Notes: generated from the sequence alone by a model not told the origin. A stretch of DNA of 10,795 nucleotides from UBA3774 sp045600025 (GCA_045600025.1 JAZRXC010000060.1:1-10795); one strand, 5' to 3'. Positions 1-7,130 are shown, numbered from the stretch's first letter. Numbers and translations: made by a program.

Positions 1-944
1 TCCATAGAGCGTCTGTATATGATATAAACCTTATCAGCCCCGAGGCGCACGGCTGTTCTTGCCGCATCCATCGCAACATTTCCGCCGCCGACTACGGCAA
101 CATTTCCGCCTTTCATGATAGGCGTTACGGGATTCGCCTCATAGGCTTTCATAAGGTTGCTGCGTGTTAAAAATTCATTTGCGGAGTATACGCCTTTAAG
201 GCTTTCGCCGGGAATATTCATGAAAACAGGAAGGCCTGCGCCCGTTCCTATGAAAACCGCTTCATAGCCATCAGCAAAAAGTTCATCTATCGTAAGTGTC
301 TTACCGATTATGACATTTGTCTCAAATCTTACGCCGAGAGCTTTTAATGTTCCGATCTCCTGCGCAACGATTTTCTTTGGCAGGCGGAATTCCGGAATTC
401 CGTATACCAGTACGCCGCCGGCTTTGTGGAGCGCCTCGAATACGGTCACAGCATATCCCTTGCGCGCAAGGTCTCCTGCGCAGGTAAGCCCGGAGGGACC
501 GGAACCTATTATAGCTACTTTATGACCGTTTTGTGCCGGAGCGCATGCTGCGCCGGCAGTGTGAGCGTTGTGCCAATCGGCTGCAAATCTCTCAAGTCTT
601 CCGATGCCGACGGGTTCGCCGTTTTTACCCCGCACGCATTTGCTCTCGCACTGCGTCTCCTGCGGGCAGACGCGTCCGCATACGGCCGGCAGGCTTGAAG
701 CTTCTGAAATTATTTTGTATGCTGCTTCGAAGTCGCCTTCTCTTATCTTAGCTATAAAATCGGGAATTCTGATATTAACAGGGCACCCTTTTGTGCACGG
801 CTTGTCATGGCAATTCAAGCATCTTCCCGCTTCGTCTATTGCCATCTGCTCAGTATACCCTGTTGTGATTTCTTCGAAATTATGAATACGCTGCTCAGGA
901 TTTTGGGTAGGCATGGGATTCTTAGTCAGGCTCATATTTACCAT
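1..944 (-). CDS. nfnB: NADPH-dependent glutamate synthase small-subunit-like flavoprotein, probably NfnB / large subunit of the ferredoxin-dependent transhydrogenase (3' end cut by window)
   Basis: This is the first 314 residues of a GltD-type flavoprotein; family members run to about 460-470, so roughly the last third lies beyond the window. Cysteines suited to two [4Fe-4S] clusters are visible (C42, C45, C50, C54 and C89, C93, C99, C103). An FAD-binding GSGPSG motif sits near residues 147-152, and an NADPH-binding GGGNVAMDAA motif near 285-294, just before the edge. The start at 944 follows GGGAGG by a good spacing. That ribosome binding site lies inside the last codons of the upstream gene, whose stop is one base before this ATG, so translation is probably coupled. 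An ATG at 935 is an in-frame alternative. Automatic annotation may call it gltA or glutamate synthase small subunit. No large glutamate synthase subunit is seen, and the partner is an NfnA-like gene, so I infer the electron-bifurcating NADH-dependent ferredoxin:NADP+ oxidoreductase. A SudA-type sulfide dehydrogenase is the main alternative. Confidence 0.85.
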   Translation of the reverse strand, partial: MVNMSLTKNPMPTQNPEQRIHNFEEITTGYTEQMAIDEAGRCLNCHDKPCTKGCPVNIRIPDFIAKIREGDFEAAYKIISEASSLPAVCGRVCPQETQCESKCVRGKNGEPVGIGRLERFAADWHNAHTAGAACAPAQNGHKVAIIGSGPSGLTCAGDLARKGYAVTVFEALHKAGGVLVYGIPEFRLPKKIVAQEIGTLKALGVRFETNVIIGKTLTIDELFADGYEAVFIGTGAGLPVFMNIPGESLKGVYSANEFLTRSNLMKAYEANPVTPIMKGGNVAVVGGGNVAMDAARTAVRLGADKVYIIYRRSM

Positions 945-945
945 C

Positions 946-1797
946 TCATCTCACCTCCCGAAACAGGTTGCAGGCTTTATCGTAGGCATGTTTTTCAAAT
1001 TCAGCATACATGTTGCCGCGCGACATTGCTTCGTCAAAATCAATCTCGTATCCGTTAAACTCAGGGCCGTCTACGCAGGCAAATTTCGTCACCTTCTTGC
1101 CATCTCTGCTCAGCGTCAATCTGCATCCGCCGCACATGCCCGTACCGTCTATCATAATCGGATTCATTGATACAGTGACCGGCACGCCGTATTGCTTAGC
1201 TGTAAGCGTCACGTATTTCATCATGATGAGCGGACCGACTGTAAATATCATGTCAAATGTTTCTCCGGCATCCAGGTATTCTTTAAGCGGCACCGTTACA
1301 TTTCCGTAATGCGCATACGAGCCGTCGTCGGTCATGACCGTCAGCCTTTCGGAGCATGCCGCAAATTCATCTTCTAATATTACAAGTTCTTTGTTTCTAA
1401 AGCCGATGATGCTTGTTACCTCGGCACCTAATCTGTGGAATTTTTCAGCAACCGGAAGAGCGATGGCGCAGCCTACGCCGCCGCCTATAATGCAGACTTT
1501 TTTAAGTCCCTCCGTGTGAGTCGGATTTCCGAGCGGACCTGCGAAGTCCTCGATGTATGAGCCCGCTTCTTTATAGCTCAGAATTTTGGTAGTTGCTCCC
1601 GCAATCTGAAAAATTATTTTCACAGTGCCGGCGTCAGGATCGGTTCCTGCCACGGTAAGCGGTATGCGCTCACCGGCATCATCTACCCTCAGTATAATAA
1701 ACTGTCCCGGCTCTGCTTTAGCGGCAACAAGAGGAGCCTCTATCTCCATCTGCGTCACCGTAGGATTCAAGCTTTTTTTTGAAACAATTTTATACAT
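946..1797 (-). CDS. nfnA: NfnA-like ferredoxin-NADP+ reductase subunit (small subunit of electron-bifurcating transhydrogenase)
   Basis: This 283-residue protein matches the usual length of NfnA/SudB and resembles PyrK-type reductases. The FAD-binding RIPLTVAG motif is at about residues 44-51. A glycine-rich IIGGGVGCAIALP nucleotide-binding loop follows near 115. The C-terminal [2Fe-2S] region reads DGTGMCGGC at 217-225 with a further Cys at 241. In this family the cluster is held by three Cys and one Asp; D217 is the candidate Asp, sitting where PyrK has its first Cys. The chosen ATG at 1797 lies behind a GAGGCGG ribosome binding site and gives the family N-terminus MYKIVSK; a longer reading to 1845 adds an unrelated leader. 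It pairs with the gene starting at 944. Together they would couple NADH and reduced ferredoxin oxidation to NADP+ reduction in the cytoplasm. The gap to coaD upstream is 90 bases and holds an inverted repeat, so it may have its own control. Confidence 0.87.
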   Translation of the reverse strand: MYKIVSKKSLNPTVTQMEIEAPLVAAKAEPGQFIILRVDDAGERIPLTVAGTDPDAGTVKIIFQIAGATTKILSYKEAGSYIEDFAGPLGNPTHTEGLKKVCIIGGGVGCAIALPVAEKFHRLGAEVTSIIGFRNKELVILEDEFAACSERLTVMTDDGSYAHYGNVTVPLKEYLDAGETFDMIFTVGPLIMMKYVTLTAKQYGVPVTVSMNPIMIDGTGMCGGCRLTLSRDGKKVTKFACVDGPEFNGYEIDFDEAMSRGNMYAEFEKHAYDKACNLFREVR

Positions 1798-1822
1798 TAG
1801 TTCCGCCTCATAAAAGTCATCT

Positions 1823-1862
1823 TGTAGCAAACAAGGGCGCAGCATAGTTGATTCTTGCTACA
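1823..1862 (-). promoter_or_regulatory. 8-bp inverted repeat in the leader of nfnA
   Basis: TGTAGCAA at 1823-1830 is matched by its exact reverse complement TTGCTACA at 1855-1862, with 24 bases between. It falls in the 90-base gap between coaD and nfnA, 26 bases upstream of the nfnA ATG. There is no U-tract after it on the minus strand, so it is not a normal terminator. It could be an operator or a leader hairpin, or chance. I found no convincing -35/-10 pair here, so nfnA may simply be read through from coaD. Confidence 0.3.
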
Positions 1863-1887
1863 CCCTTATTATGCTTTTTAAAAACTA

Positions 1888-2406
1888 TTATCCGTTGTTT
1901 TCTTTTTTATGTAACTTATTATTAATCATGTCAAGAGTAGCCGGATGGACAAATGTCGCGATATCTGCACCATTTTCCGCCATCTCTCTGACTATGCTGG
2001 AGCTGAGATACGAATACTTTACGCTGGACATGAAAAACATCGTATCGATGTTTTGAGACATATGTCTGTTGACCGCTCTGAGCTGAAATTCATACTCAAA
2101 ATCGGTAACACTGCGAAGGCCTCTGATGATATAATTTGCGCCTTTTTCTTCACAGAAATCAACGGTCAGTCCGCCAAATGCGCATACCTCAACATTCTCA
2201 ATGTGCTCTGCCTCAAGAATCTTATTGATAATCTCAATCTTTTCCTCAATGGTAAATGCGGCTTTCTTGGCCGGATTGTTGAGAACACCGATATAGATTT
2301 TGTCAAACAGCGGCAGGGCTTTTTTAAGTATGTCAAGATGGCCCATGGTAAATGGGTCAAAGCTTCCGGGATATACTGCCGAATAGGATGATTTTTTCAT
2401 GTTCAT
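1888..2406 (-). CDS. coaD: phosphopantetheine adenylyltransferase
   Basis: CoaD transfers AMP from ATP to 4'-phosphopantetheine, giving dephospho-CoA, the fourth step of coenzyme A synthesis, in the cytoplasm. The protein is 172 residues, slightly over the usual 160. It opens with the family hallmark YPGSFDPFTMGH at 12-23, which contains the nucleotidyltransferase (H/T)xGH motif as TMGH at 20-23. The second motif, SSSIVRE, appears in the C-terminal third (family form ISSTxxR). The extra length is a charged C-terminal tail ending KKENNG. The ATG at 2406 sits one base after the stop of the GMP synthase gene. A second ATG at 2400 is equally possible, and neither has a strong ribosome binding site, so translational coupling to the gene upstream is likely. 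Confidence 0.95.
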   Translation of the reverse strand: MNMKKSSYSAVYPGSFDPFTMGHLDILKKALPLFDKIYIGVLNNPAKKAAFTIEEKIEIINKILEAEHIENVEVCAFGGLTVDFCEEKGANYIIRGLRSVTDFEYEFQLRAVNRHMSQNIDTMFFMSSVKYSYLSSSIVREMAENGADIATFVHPATLDMINNKLHKKENNG

Positions 2407-2407
2407 A

Positions 2408-3388
2408 TTATTCGTACTCTATTGTCGCAGGTGCCTTTGTTGAAAGGTCGTACAGCACGCGGTTAACGCCTGCAACTTCAGCGAAGATGCGGTCACGAAT
2501 CTTAAAGAGCAGCTCATAAGGTATCTCTTCTACCGTAGCTGCGGTTGCGTCTATAGAATTGACAGCGCGGATGATAACCATCCAGTCATCAGTGCGTTTG
2601 CCGTCCTTGATTCCTGTTGAAGTGAAATCCGGAACAACCGTGAAGTACTGCCATACCTTGCCTGCAAGGCCGGCTTTCTCAAACTCCTCGCGCAGAATTG
2701 CGTCCGACTCGCGGACTGCGGCAAGACGGTCGCGTGTAATTGCGCCAACGCAACGAACTCCGAGGCCGGGGCCCGGGAAGGGCTGACGGTTAACCATTGA
2801 ATCCGGAAGACCGAGCTCATGACCCACCATACGAACCTCGTCCTTATAAAGGAGCTTAACCGGCTCAACCAGCTCAAAATCAAGTTCGGGCGGAAGTCCG
2901 CCTACATTGTGATGGCTCTTTACGCCATTTGATTCAAGTATATCGGGGTATATGGTACCCTGGCCGAGGAACTTTATGCCGTCGAGCTTGCTTGCTTCTT
3001 CAGCAAATACATCGATGAATTCCTTGCCGATTATCTTTCTCTTTTTTTCGGGATCGTCAACGCCTGCGAGCTTGTCAAGGAAACGGTCAACTGCATCTAC
3101 ATAGATAAGTGTAGCGCCGAGCTCCTCTCCGAATACCTTGCATACCTGCTCCGGCTCTCCTTTTCTGAGCAGACCGTGGTTAACGTGAACGCACACGAGA
3201 TTGCTTCCGATAGCTTTGATTAAAAGAGCTGCGCATACAGAAGAATCAACGCCGCCTGAGAGTGCAAGCAGAACCTTGCCGTCTCCTACCTGCTCGCGGA
3301 TTGCTGCAACCTGCTCATCAATAAAGCTTTTAGCAAGCTCGGGAGTATTGATACGTTTCATAGAATCAGGGCGAACATTATCAGACAT
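2408..3388 (-). CDS. guaA: GMP synthase, ATP-pyrophosphatase and dimerisation domains only (no glutaminase domain)
   Basis: The enzyme activates XMP with ATP and aminates it to GMP. This 326-residue protein starts almost directly with the ATP-pyrophosphatase domain: the P-loop SGGVDSS is at 44-50, against about residue 230 in the usual fused bacterial GuaA of 510-525. HVNHGLLRKGE, DDPEKKRKIIG, SHHNVGG and PFPGPGLGVR follow in the expected order. The dimerisation domain ends in the canonical form, here KAPATIEYE. The N-terminal class I glutamine amidotransferase domain, with its Cys-His-Glu triad, is absent and not encoded next door. The ATG at 3388 lies six bases after AGGAGG, and a stop-free stretch upstream adds only ten residues, so this is not a misread start. 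Archaea carry GuaA as two subunits, and this resembles their subunit B. It may use ammonia or a glutaminase encoded elsewhere. A promoter lies just upstream and coaD follows directly. Confidence 0.93.
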   Translation of the reverse strand: MSDNVRPDSMKRINTPELAKSFIDEQVAAIREQVGDGKVLLALSGGVDSSVCAALLIKAIGSNLVCVHVNHGLLRKGEPEQVCKVFGEELGATLIYVDAVDRFLDKLAGVDDPEKKRKIIGKEFIDVFAEEASKLDGIKFLGQGTIYPDILESNGVKSHHNVGGLPPELDFELVEPVKLLYKDEVRMVGHELGLPDSMVNRQPFPGPGLGVRCVGAITRDRLAAVRESDAILREEFEKAGLAGKVWQYFTVVPDFTSTGIKDGKRTDDWMVIIRAVNSIDATAATVEEIPYELLFKIRDRIFAEVAGVNRVLYDLSTKAPATIEYE

Positions 3389-3394
3389 ATATAG

Positions 3395-3400
3395 CCTCCT
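3395..3400 (-). promoter_or_regulatory. ribosome binding site that fixes the guaA start
   Basis: AGGAGG on the minus strand ends six bases before the ATG at 3388. It sits inside the ten-codon upstream extension of the reading frame, so the longer start at 3418 is unlikely and the protein really begins MSDNVRPD. Confidence 0.8.
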
Positions 3401-3424
3401 AAATAGGTTAATTATCAATTAAAA

Positions 3425-3453
3425 AGTGTATCACAACTGCCGCTGCCTTTCAA
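3425..3453 (-). promoter_or_regulatory. sigma-A type promoter for guaA-coaD
   Basis: On the minus strand TTGAAA (-35, 3448-3453) is separated by 17 bases from TACACT (-10, 3425-3430), with a TG one base upstream of the -10 (extended -10). Transcription would start near 3418, leaving a leader of about 30 bases. There is no clear terminator after trmB, so read-through from the phosphate symporter operon is also likely. Confidence 0.6.
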
Positions 3454-3466
3454 TAAAAAACAAGGC

Positions 3467-4105
3467 TTACGGGGCAAATATTACTTTGGCAATCGGATTG
3501 CCGGCTGCGGAAAATTTTTCTTCGTATTCGGTCATAATATTACCGGCATTCATGGTCTCATCGTGATGAAGATCCCTGGTGATTGCCTGTATCTTCCAAC
3601 CACATTCCATTATCATTTGCACCGAATATTCAAAGAGCGGCATGTTGTCGGTTTTGAACTCTATATGACCGCCCGGCGCCAATATGTTCGCATATCGTGC
3701 AAGGAACTGCGGACTGGTAAGGCGGCGCTTGGCATGGCGGTCCTTCGGCCACGGGTCAGAGAAATTCAGATAAATCACATCAACCTCTCCTGGGGCAAAT
3801 ACTTCCTCTATAGTTTCCGCGTCCATGCGTATGAGTTTCAGATTGGGAAGCTGAAGCTCTTCCTGCTTTTGCACGGCGCGAATCATAACGCTGGAGAATT
3901 TTTCGATGCCGACATAAAGAGTGTCCGGATGCTCTGCTGCGAGCGCCATCATAAACTGACCCTTGCCCATACCGATTTCGATGGCAAGAGCACGTGAGTC
4001 TGCCTTTTGATCTTTCCATTTGCCGCGCAAAGAAAGCGGATCCTGAATTACGAACCCGCTTTTTTCGATGGCTTCTTCTGAACCACGTACATGTTTTAAA
4101 CGCAT
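3467..4105 (-). CDS. trmB: tRNA (guanine-N7-)-methyltransferase
   Basis: TrmB methylates G46 in the variable loop of tRNAs with S-adenosylmethionine. The 212-residue protein has the usual bacterial length. The SAM-binding motif AIEIGMGKGQF is at 41-51, the hallmark NFSDPWPKxRHxKRRL region at 114-129, KTDN at 151-154, and the C-terminal TEYEEKF at 192-198, all in family order. The ATG at 4105 overlaps the stop of the phosphate symporter gene by one base (TAATG), with GGAAGG upstream, so the two are translationally coupled. An ATG at 4138 in the same frame would add eleven residues that do not fit the family and lie inside the upstream gene. The link with phosphate transport is probably only a shared transcript. 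Confidence 0.95.
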   Translation of the reverse strand: MRLKHVRGSEEAIEKSGFVIQDPLSLRGKWKDQKADSRALAIEIGMGKGQFMMALAAEHPDTLYVGIEKFSSVMIRAVQKQEELQLPNLKLIRMDAETIEEVFAPGEVDVIYLNFSDPWPKDRHAKRRLTSPQFLARYANILAPGGHIEFKTDNMPLFEYSVQMIMECGWKIQAITRDLHHDETMNAGNIMTEYEEKFSAAGNPIAKVIFAP

Positions 4106-5904
4106 TATTTCAGCCTTCCGAAATAGTAAGCCTTGCATTGTTCATAGGCATGGTTGTAAATAGCATCCGTACCGCTGTGCAGACTTCTGAGATAATCATG
4201 CTGCATGGTCGCAATCTGTTTATCATGCATGCCCATAGTCGCAACTCCGATATTAGAGCACTGATCGGATATACGCTCGATGTTGGTCAGCATTTCCATA
4301 AAGATGAGTCCTGTTTCAGAGCTGCACTTCTGTTTTCTCAGTCGGTTCATATGATTCTCACGCATTACTGCAACAAGATCATCGATAACTTCCTCAACAG
4401 GCTCGATGCGGCGGGCTACTTCCATGCTGTCCTCGATAAATGCCTCAAGCGCATAGCTCATAATCTCGCGAAGCGCCTCCGATACAACTTCGACTTCCTT
4501 TATTGCATCCTCGCTGAACTTGTATTTGCCGTTGGTAAGATCTTCGGAATTTTCGGTAAGGTTAACCGCATGGTCTCCGATACGTTCAAATTCAGTAATT
4601 ATCTTCATATAGTAGTTCAGTTTTTCATTGGAATCGGTATCGCCGCTGATGTGCGGGGACAGTCCGATTAAATATTCACTTGTCTGGTCGGTAACCGTGT
4701 CGATGAAATCTTCATCGTTGTCCAGCTGCTCGACCTGTTTTTTGTCATAACCGGTAAGTATTTTCAGACCTGCCTCGGCGTTGTGACAAGCAACCTCTGC
4801 CACATCAGATACTGCTTCAAATGCTGCTGCGAGAGCAAGAGCAGGGGACTTGTAAAGAGCTCTGTTGAGTGTCTGCACACGGGCGTCAAGTCGGTTCTGA
4901 ATCTTGCTTGTGGCATCATCCTTGACAATCTTGCGGCTCATTTTTTCAAATGTATTTGCAAGAGGAAGCAGGAGCAGTGCGCAGCCGAGCTTGAATATGG
5001 TGTTCGTATTTGCTATTCCGCCGGAGTTCATCGGTGCATCCCAAATGCCGTCAAGCAGAGGCGTCGCGCCTGCCAGTATGGAAACTGCCGCTACTACAAG
5101 AATTGCGGAGCAAATGTTGAATATGATGTGGATGATACCGGTACGCTTGGGATCGGCTTTTGCGCCGATTGCGCAGACGATTGCGGTGGTGATGCAGTCG
5201 CCCATAAATATACCGAGCAGAATCGGATAAACAGAGGCAAATGTCATCTTGCCGGTTACGGTGAGCGTCTGCAAAATACCGACTGTCGCGGATGCGCTCT
5301 GCAGGATAAATGCAACTGCCGTACCTGTTAAAAATCCGAGGAAGGGGCTGTCTCCGAATTTGGTTAACACACCTACAAATTCAGGTGAGCTTGAGAGCAT
5401 TGTTACTGCGCTGGTCATTGAAAGAAGGCCTGTGAACAGTATGCCGAAGCCCATTGCGATTGTGCCGATGGTTTCTGAATTTTTGGATTTTATTGCGAGT
5501 ATAAATATGATTCCGATTACCGCTGCGATAGGGGCGAGTGTTGAGGGCTTAAATACTTCAAGCCATGCTGTACTTGAGCTGTCGACATCAAGGAGTCTGA
5601 TTATCTGTCCGGTAACGGTGGTGCCGACATTTGCGCCGATGATTATTCCGAGTGATTGATGAAGGGTGATAACGCCTGCTCCTACGAGGCCGGCGGTGAT
5701 TACGATTGTTGCTGTGGAACTCTGAATTACTGCTGTGAGCAGCAGTCCGAGCAAGAAGCTTTTGAATGTATTACTTGTGAGTTTTTCGATAGCGGTTTTA
5801 AAAGCGCCGGATGAACTGCGCTTTAAGCCATCTCCCATGATTCTCATGCCGTATAGGAAGAGGGCTAGGCCGCCAAGCATGGTTATTACATTAAATATGT
5901 TCAT
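4105..5904 (-). CDS. Na+/phosphate symporter with C-terminal PhoU domain
   Basis: This 599-residue integral membrane protein belongs to the Na/Pi cotransporter II (NptA/YjbB-like) family and probably moves phosphate with sodium. Residues 1 to about 320 are hydrophobic helices holding two repeated units. Their signatures are QSSTA at 61-65, followed by GANVGTT at 90-96, and QSASA at 202-206, followed by GDCITTA at 235-241. After a charged linker, residues about 345-590 form a soluble helical PhoU-like domain, rich in Glu and Asp, which in this family is thought to regulate the transporter. The ATG at 5904 is preceded by AAGGGGG and by a strong promoter. Its stop overlaps the trmB start. No PstSCAB or PhoBR genes are visible, so direct regulation by phosphate cannot be judged. 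Direction of transport (uptake or export) is not certain for this family. Confidence 0.92.
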   Translation of the reverse strand: MNIFNVITMLGGLALFLYGMRIMGDGLKRSSSGAFKTAIEKLTSNTFKSFLLGLLLTAVIQSSTATIVITAGLVGAGVITLHQSLGIIIGANVGTTVTGQIIRLLDVDSSSTAWLEVFKPSTLAPIAAVIGIIFILAIKSKNSETIGTIAMGFGILFTGLLSMTSAVTMLSSSPEFVGVLTKFGDSPFLGFLTGTAVAFILQSASATVGILQTLTVTGKMTFASVYPILLGIFMGDCITTAIVCAIGAKADPKRTGIIHIIFNICSAILVVAAVSILAGATPLLDGIWDAPMNSGGIANTNTIFKLGCALLLLPLANTFEKMSRKIVKDDATSKIQNRLDARVQTLNRALYKSPALALAAAFEAVSDVAEVACHNAEAGLKILTGYDKKQVEQLDNDEDFIDTVTDQTSEYLIGLSPHISGDTDSNEKLNYYMKIITEFERIGDHAVNLTENSEDLTNGKYKFSEDAIKEVEVVSEALREIMSYALEAFIEDSMEVARRIEPVEEVIDDLVAVMRENHMNRLRKQKCSSETGLIFMEMLTNIERISDQCSNIGVATMGMHDKQIATMQHDYLRSLHSGTDAIYNHAYEQCKAYYFGRLK

Positions 5905-5932
5905 ACTTACCCCCTTACGTAATCTTGTAATA

Positions 5933-5961
5933 ATTATATTTTTTTTATTTTCTTAATGCAA
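5933..5961 (-). promoter_or_regulatory. sigma-A type promoter for the phosphate symporter-trmB operon
   Basis: TTGCAT (-35, 5956-5961) and a consensus TATAAT (-10, 5933-5938) are 17 bases apart on the minus strand, with an A-rich spacer. The expected start is near 5926, giving a leader of about 20 bases before the ATG at 5904. No Pho-box type repeat was recognised. Confidence 0.7.
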
Positions 5962-6031
5962 TAGTTTTGTGTGCCGTGCCGCTTTAATGTGCTAAATTAA
6001 CAAAGAGGTATTAGCGCCGCGGAGAGCAAAT

Positions 6032-6059
6032 AAAAACGCCCCTGCTTTAGGCAGAGGCG
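6032..6059 (-). terminator. intrinsic terminator of the thyA-DHFR operon
   Basis: A nine-base stem (6051-6059 with 6037-6045, one G-U pair) with a five-base loop is followed on the minus strand by TTTTT at 6036-6032. It lies 18 bases after the stop of the small membrane protein gene and separates that operon from the phosphate symporter promoter. Confidence 0.88.
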
Positions 6060-6076
6060 AAAAAGTAAACGGGAAA

Positions 6077-6589
6077 TTATTTGATAACCTTGTACGTCTT
6101 AATGCGGCGGTAAACCTCCTGGTCAACCTCGGCATACCCTTTAGTCATGCGGATAACATCCTCAGTCAGCTCCACGATACCGGCCACAACATTAGAAACC
6201 TTCATATCACGCTTAGTCATTTTCCCGAAATCATCCTTACGGGAAATAACATACACAACCGGGAAGAGGGAAAAATACGCAACTCTCTCCATACGAACGC
6301 CGGAAAACTCCTCCCAGCGATAAAGACGCTCTTTGCCCTCGCGACCGACAAGCAAGCCCTCATCCGTAACAATATAGCGGATAGACTTCTTGTACCACTC
6401 TAAAATCTTATTGGTCAGATAGCCAAACACAATACCGATAAGAACAAAAACAAAAAACAGGAAAGTTGTATCAACATTCCAGGCGTAGTTGTAAATGCAG
6501 AAATACGCAATAACAACTGCTTCAACGGAAACAATTCCTATTTTCTTCGTTCTCTCAAAGCCATTACCGGCCTTATACTCTTTACGCAT
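6077..6589 (-). CDS. small membrane protein with two N-terminal helices and a PH-like cytoplasmic domain, function unknown
   Basis: I do not recognise a named gene. The 170-residue protein starts with a short basic stretch, followed by two hydrophobic segments at about 17-37 and 43-58. The remainder is a charged, strand-rich domain beginning RYIVTDEGLLVG near 71, a layout seen in YcxB-like or bacterial PH-type membrane proteins; that comparison is by eye only. The domain carries an aromatic run (VAYFSLFPVVYVIS near 103-116) and a final helix rich in Glu, Arg and Lys. The ATG at 6589 overlaps the DHFR stop by one base (TAATG) and has GGGAGAAG upstream; a TTG at 6604 would add five residues but overlaps that ribosome site. 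It is the last gene of the thyA operon, so it is made with dTMP synthesis enzymes, though a direct role there is unproven. Confidence 0.75.
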   Translation of the reverse strand: MRKEYKAGNGFERTKKIGIVSVEAVVIAYFCIYNYAWNVDTTFLFFVFVLIGIVFGYLTNKILEWYKKSIRYIVTDEGLLVGREGKERLYRWEEFSGVRMERVAYFSLFPVVYVISRKDDFGKMTKRDMKVSNVVAGIVELTEDVIRMTKGYAEVDQEVYRRIKTYKVIK

Positions 6590-7128
6590 TAATTCTTCTC
6601 CCAAGTAGTAAATCTAAAAGTAGTACCGTCCCAGTTCTGCTCCGGCCCCTCCGAAGTCATCTTCCAGCCTGCTTCGGCAAGATTGGGGAAATATGTGTCC
6701 GCCTCTCGCTCGCAATTATTAATCGTAACATAAGCGATATCGCAGTAAGGAAGCATTATACGGTAAATGGTAGCTCCGCCGATAACAAAAACATCGCGTC
6801 CCTCGGATTCATATTTGCGGCCAAGCTCAACCGCCTCATCGAGGCTGTGAACATAGATAAGCTTTGTTGAAAGTCCAAGGCTCTTATGCTCCTCGGCTGC
6901 ATCAATAGACTCCTGGTGGATTTTTTTGTCATCATCGACGAGGACAATATTTACCCTGTTCTTAAGCGGAGCCATACAAGGGAAACTGTCGAGAGTTGTA
7001 CTCCCCATGATAACGACCGCGCCACGCGTAGTTTCACGGAAATAAGCCATGTCCGCGGGGATGTGAACGAGCAGGTCGCCGTCCTTGCCGATGCCCCATT
7101 TTTCATTTACATTTACGATAGTTTTCAT
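6589..7128 (-). CDS. folA: dihydrofolate reductase
   Basis: DHFR regenerates tetrahydrofolate from the dihydrofolate that thymidylate synthase produces. In 179 residues the fold is clear: WGIGKDGDLL at 11-20, the catalytic Asp in IPADMAYF (D26), VIMGSTTLDSFP at 39-50, the folate-binding Arg (R58), and the nicotinamide-site VIGGATIY at 115-122. Two points are odd. The usual GR(K/N/H)T reads GSTT, and the strand end that is Ser-Ser in E. coli is V64-D65, followed by two more Asp. Both positions line the pocket for the 2'-phosphate of NADPH. There is also an insertion of roughly 15-20 residues after that strand. The ATG at 7128 comes two bases after the thyA stop, with no good ribosome binding site, so translation probably depends on coupling to thyA. 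Confidence 0.94.
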   Translation of the reverse strand: MKTIVNVNEKWGIGKDGDLLVHIPADMAYFRETTRGAVVIMGSTTLDSFPCMAPLKNRVNIVLVDDDKKIHQESIDAAEEHKSLGLSTKLIYVHSLDEAVELGRKYESEGRDVFVIGGATIYRIMLPYCDIAYVTINNCEREADTYFPNLAEAGWKMTSEGPEQNWDGTTFRFTTWEKN

Positions 7129-7130
7129 AT

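Noticed and set aside
310..1170. Several overlapping plus-strand frames of 70-105 residues
   Set aside because: All are shadows of the NfnA and NfnB genes and cross their boundary; none has a plausible start region or motif.
3441..3469. Possible terminator between trmB and guaA (GCCTT pairing with AAGGC)
   Set aside because: The stem is only five bases and the T-run lies in the loop rather than after the stem, so it does not look like a working terminator.
3994..4671. 225-residue open frame on the plus strand
   Set aside because: It is antisense across the trmB start and the PhoU domain, has no recognisable motif, and cannot compete with the two well-supported minus-strand genes.
4783..5331. 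182-residue, Cys-rich open frame on the plus strand
   Set aside because: It lies wholly antisense to the phosphate symporter, whose own frame shows clear family motifs. Its composition is what the complement of a hydrophobic gene gives, and it has no convincing ribosome binding site.
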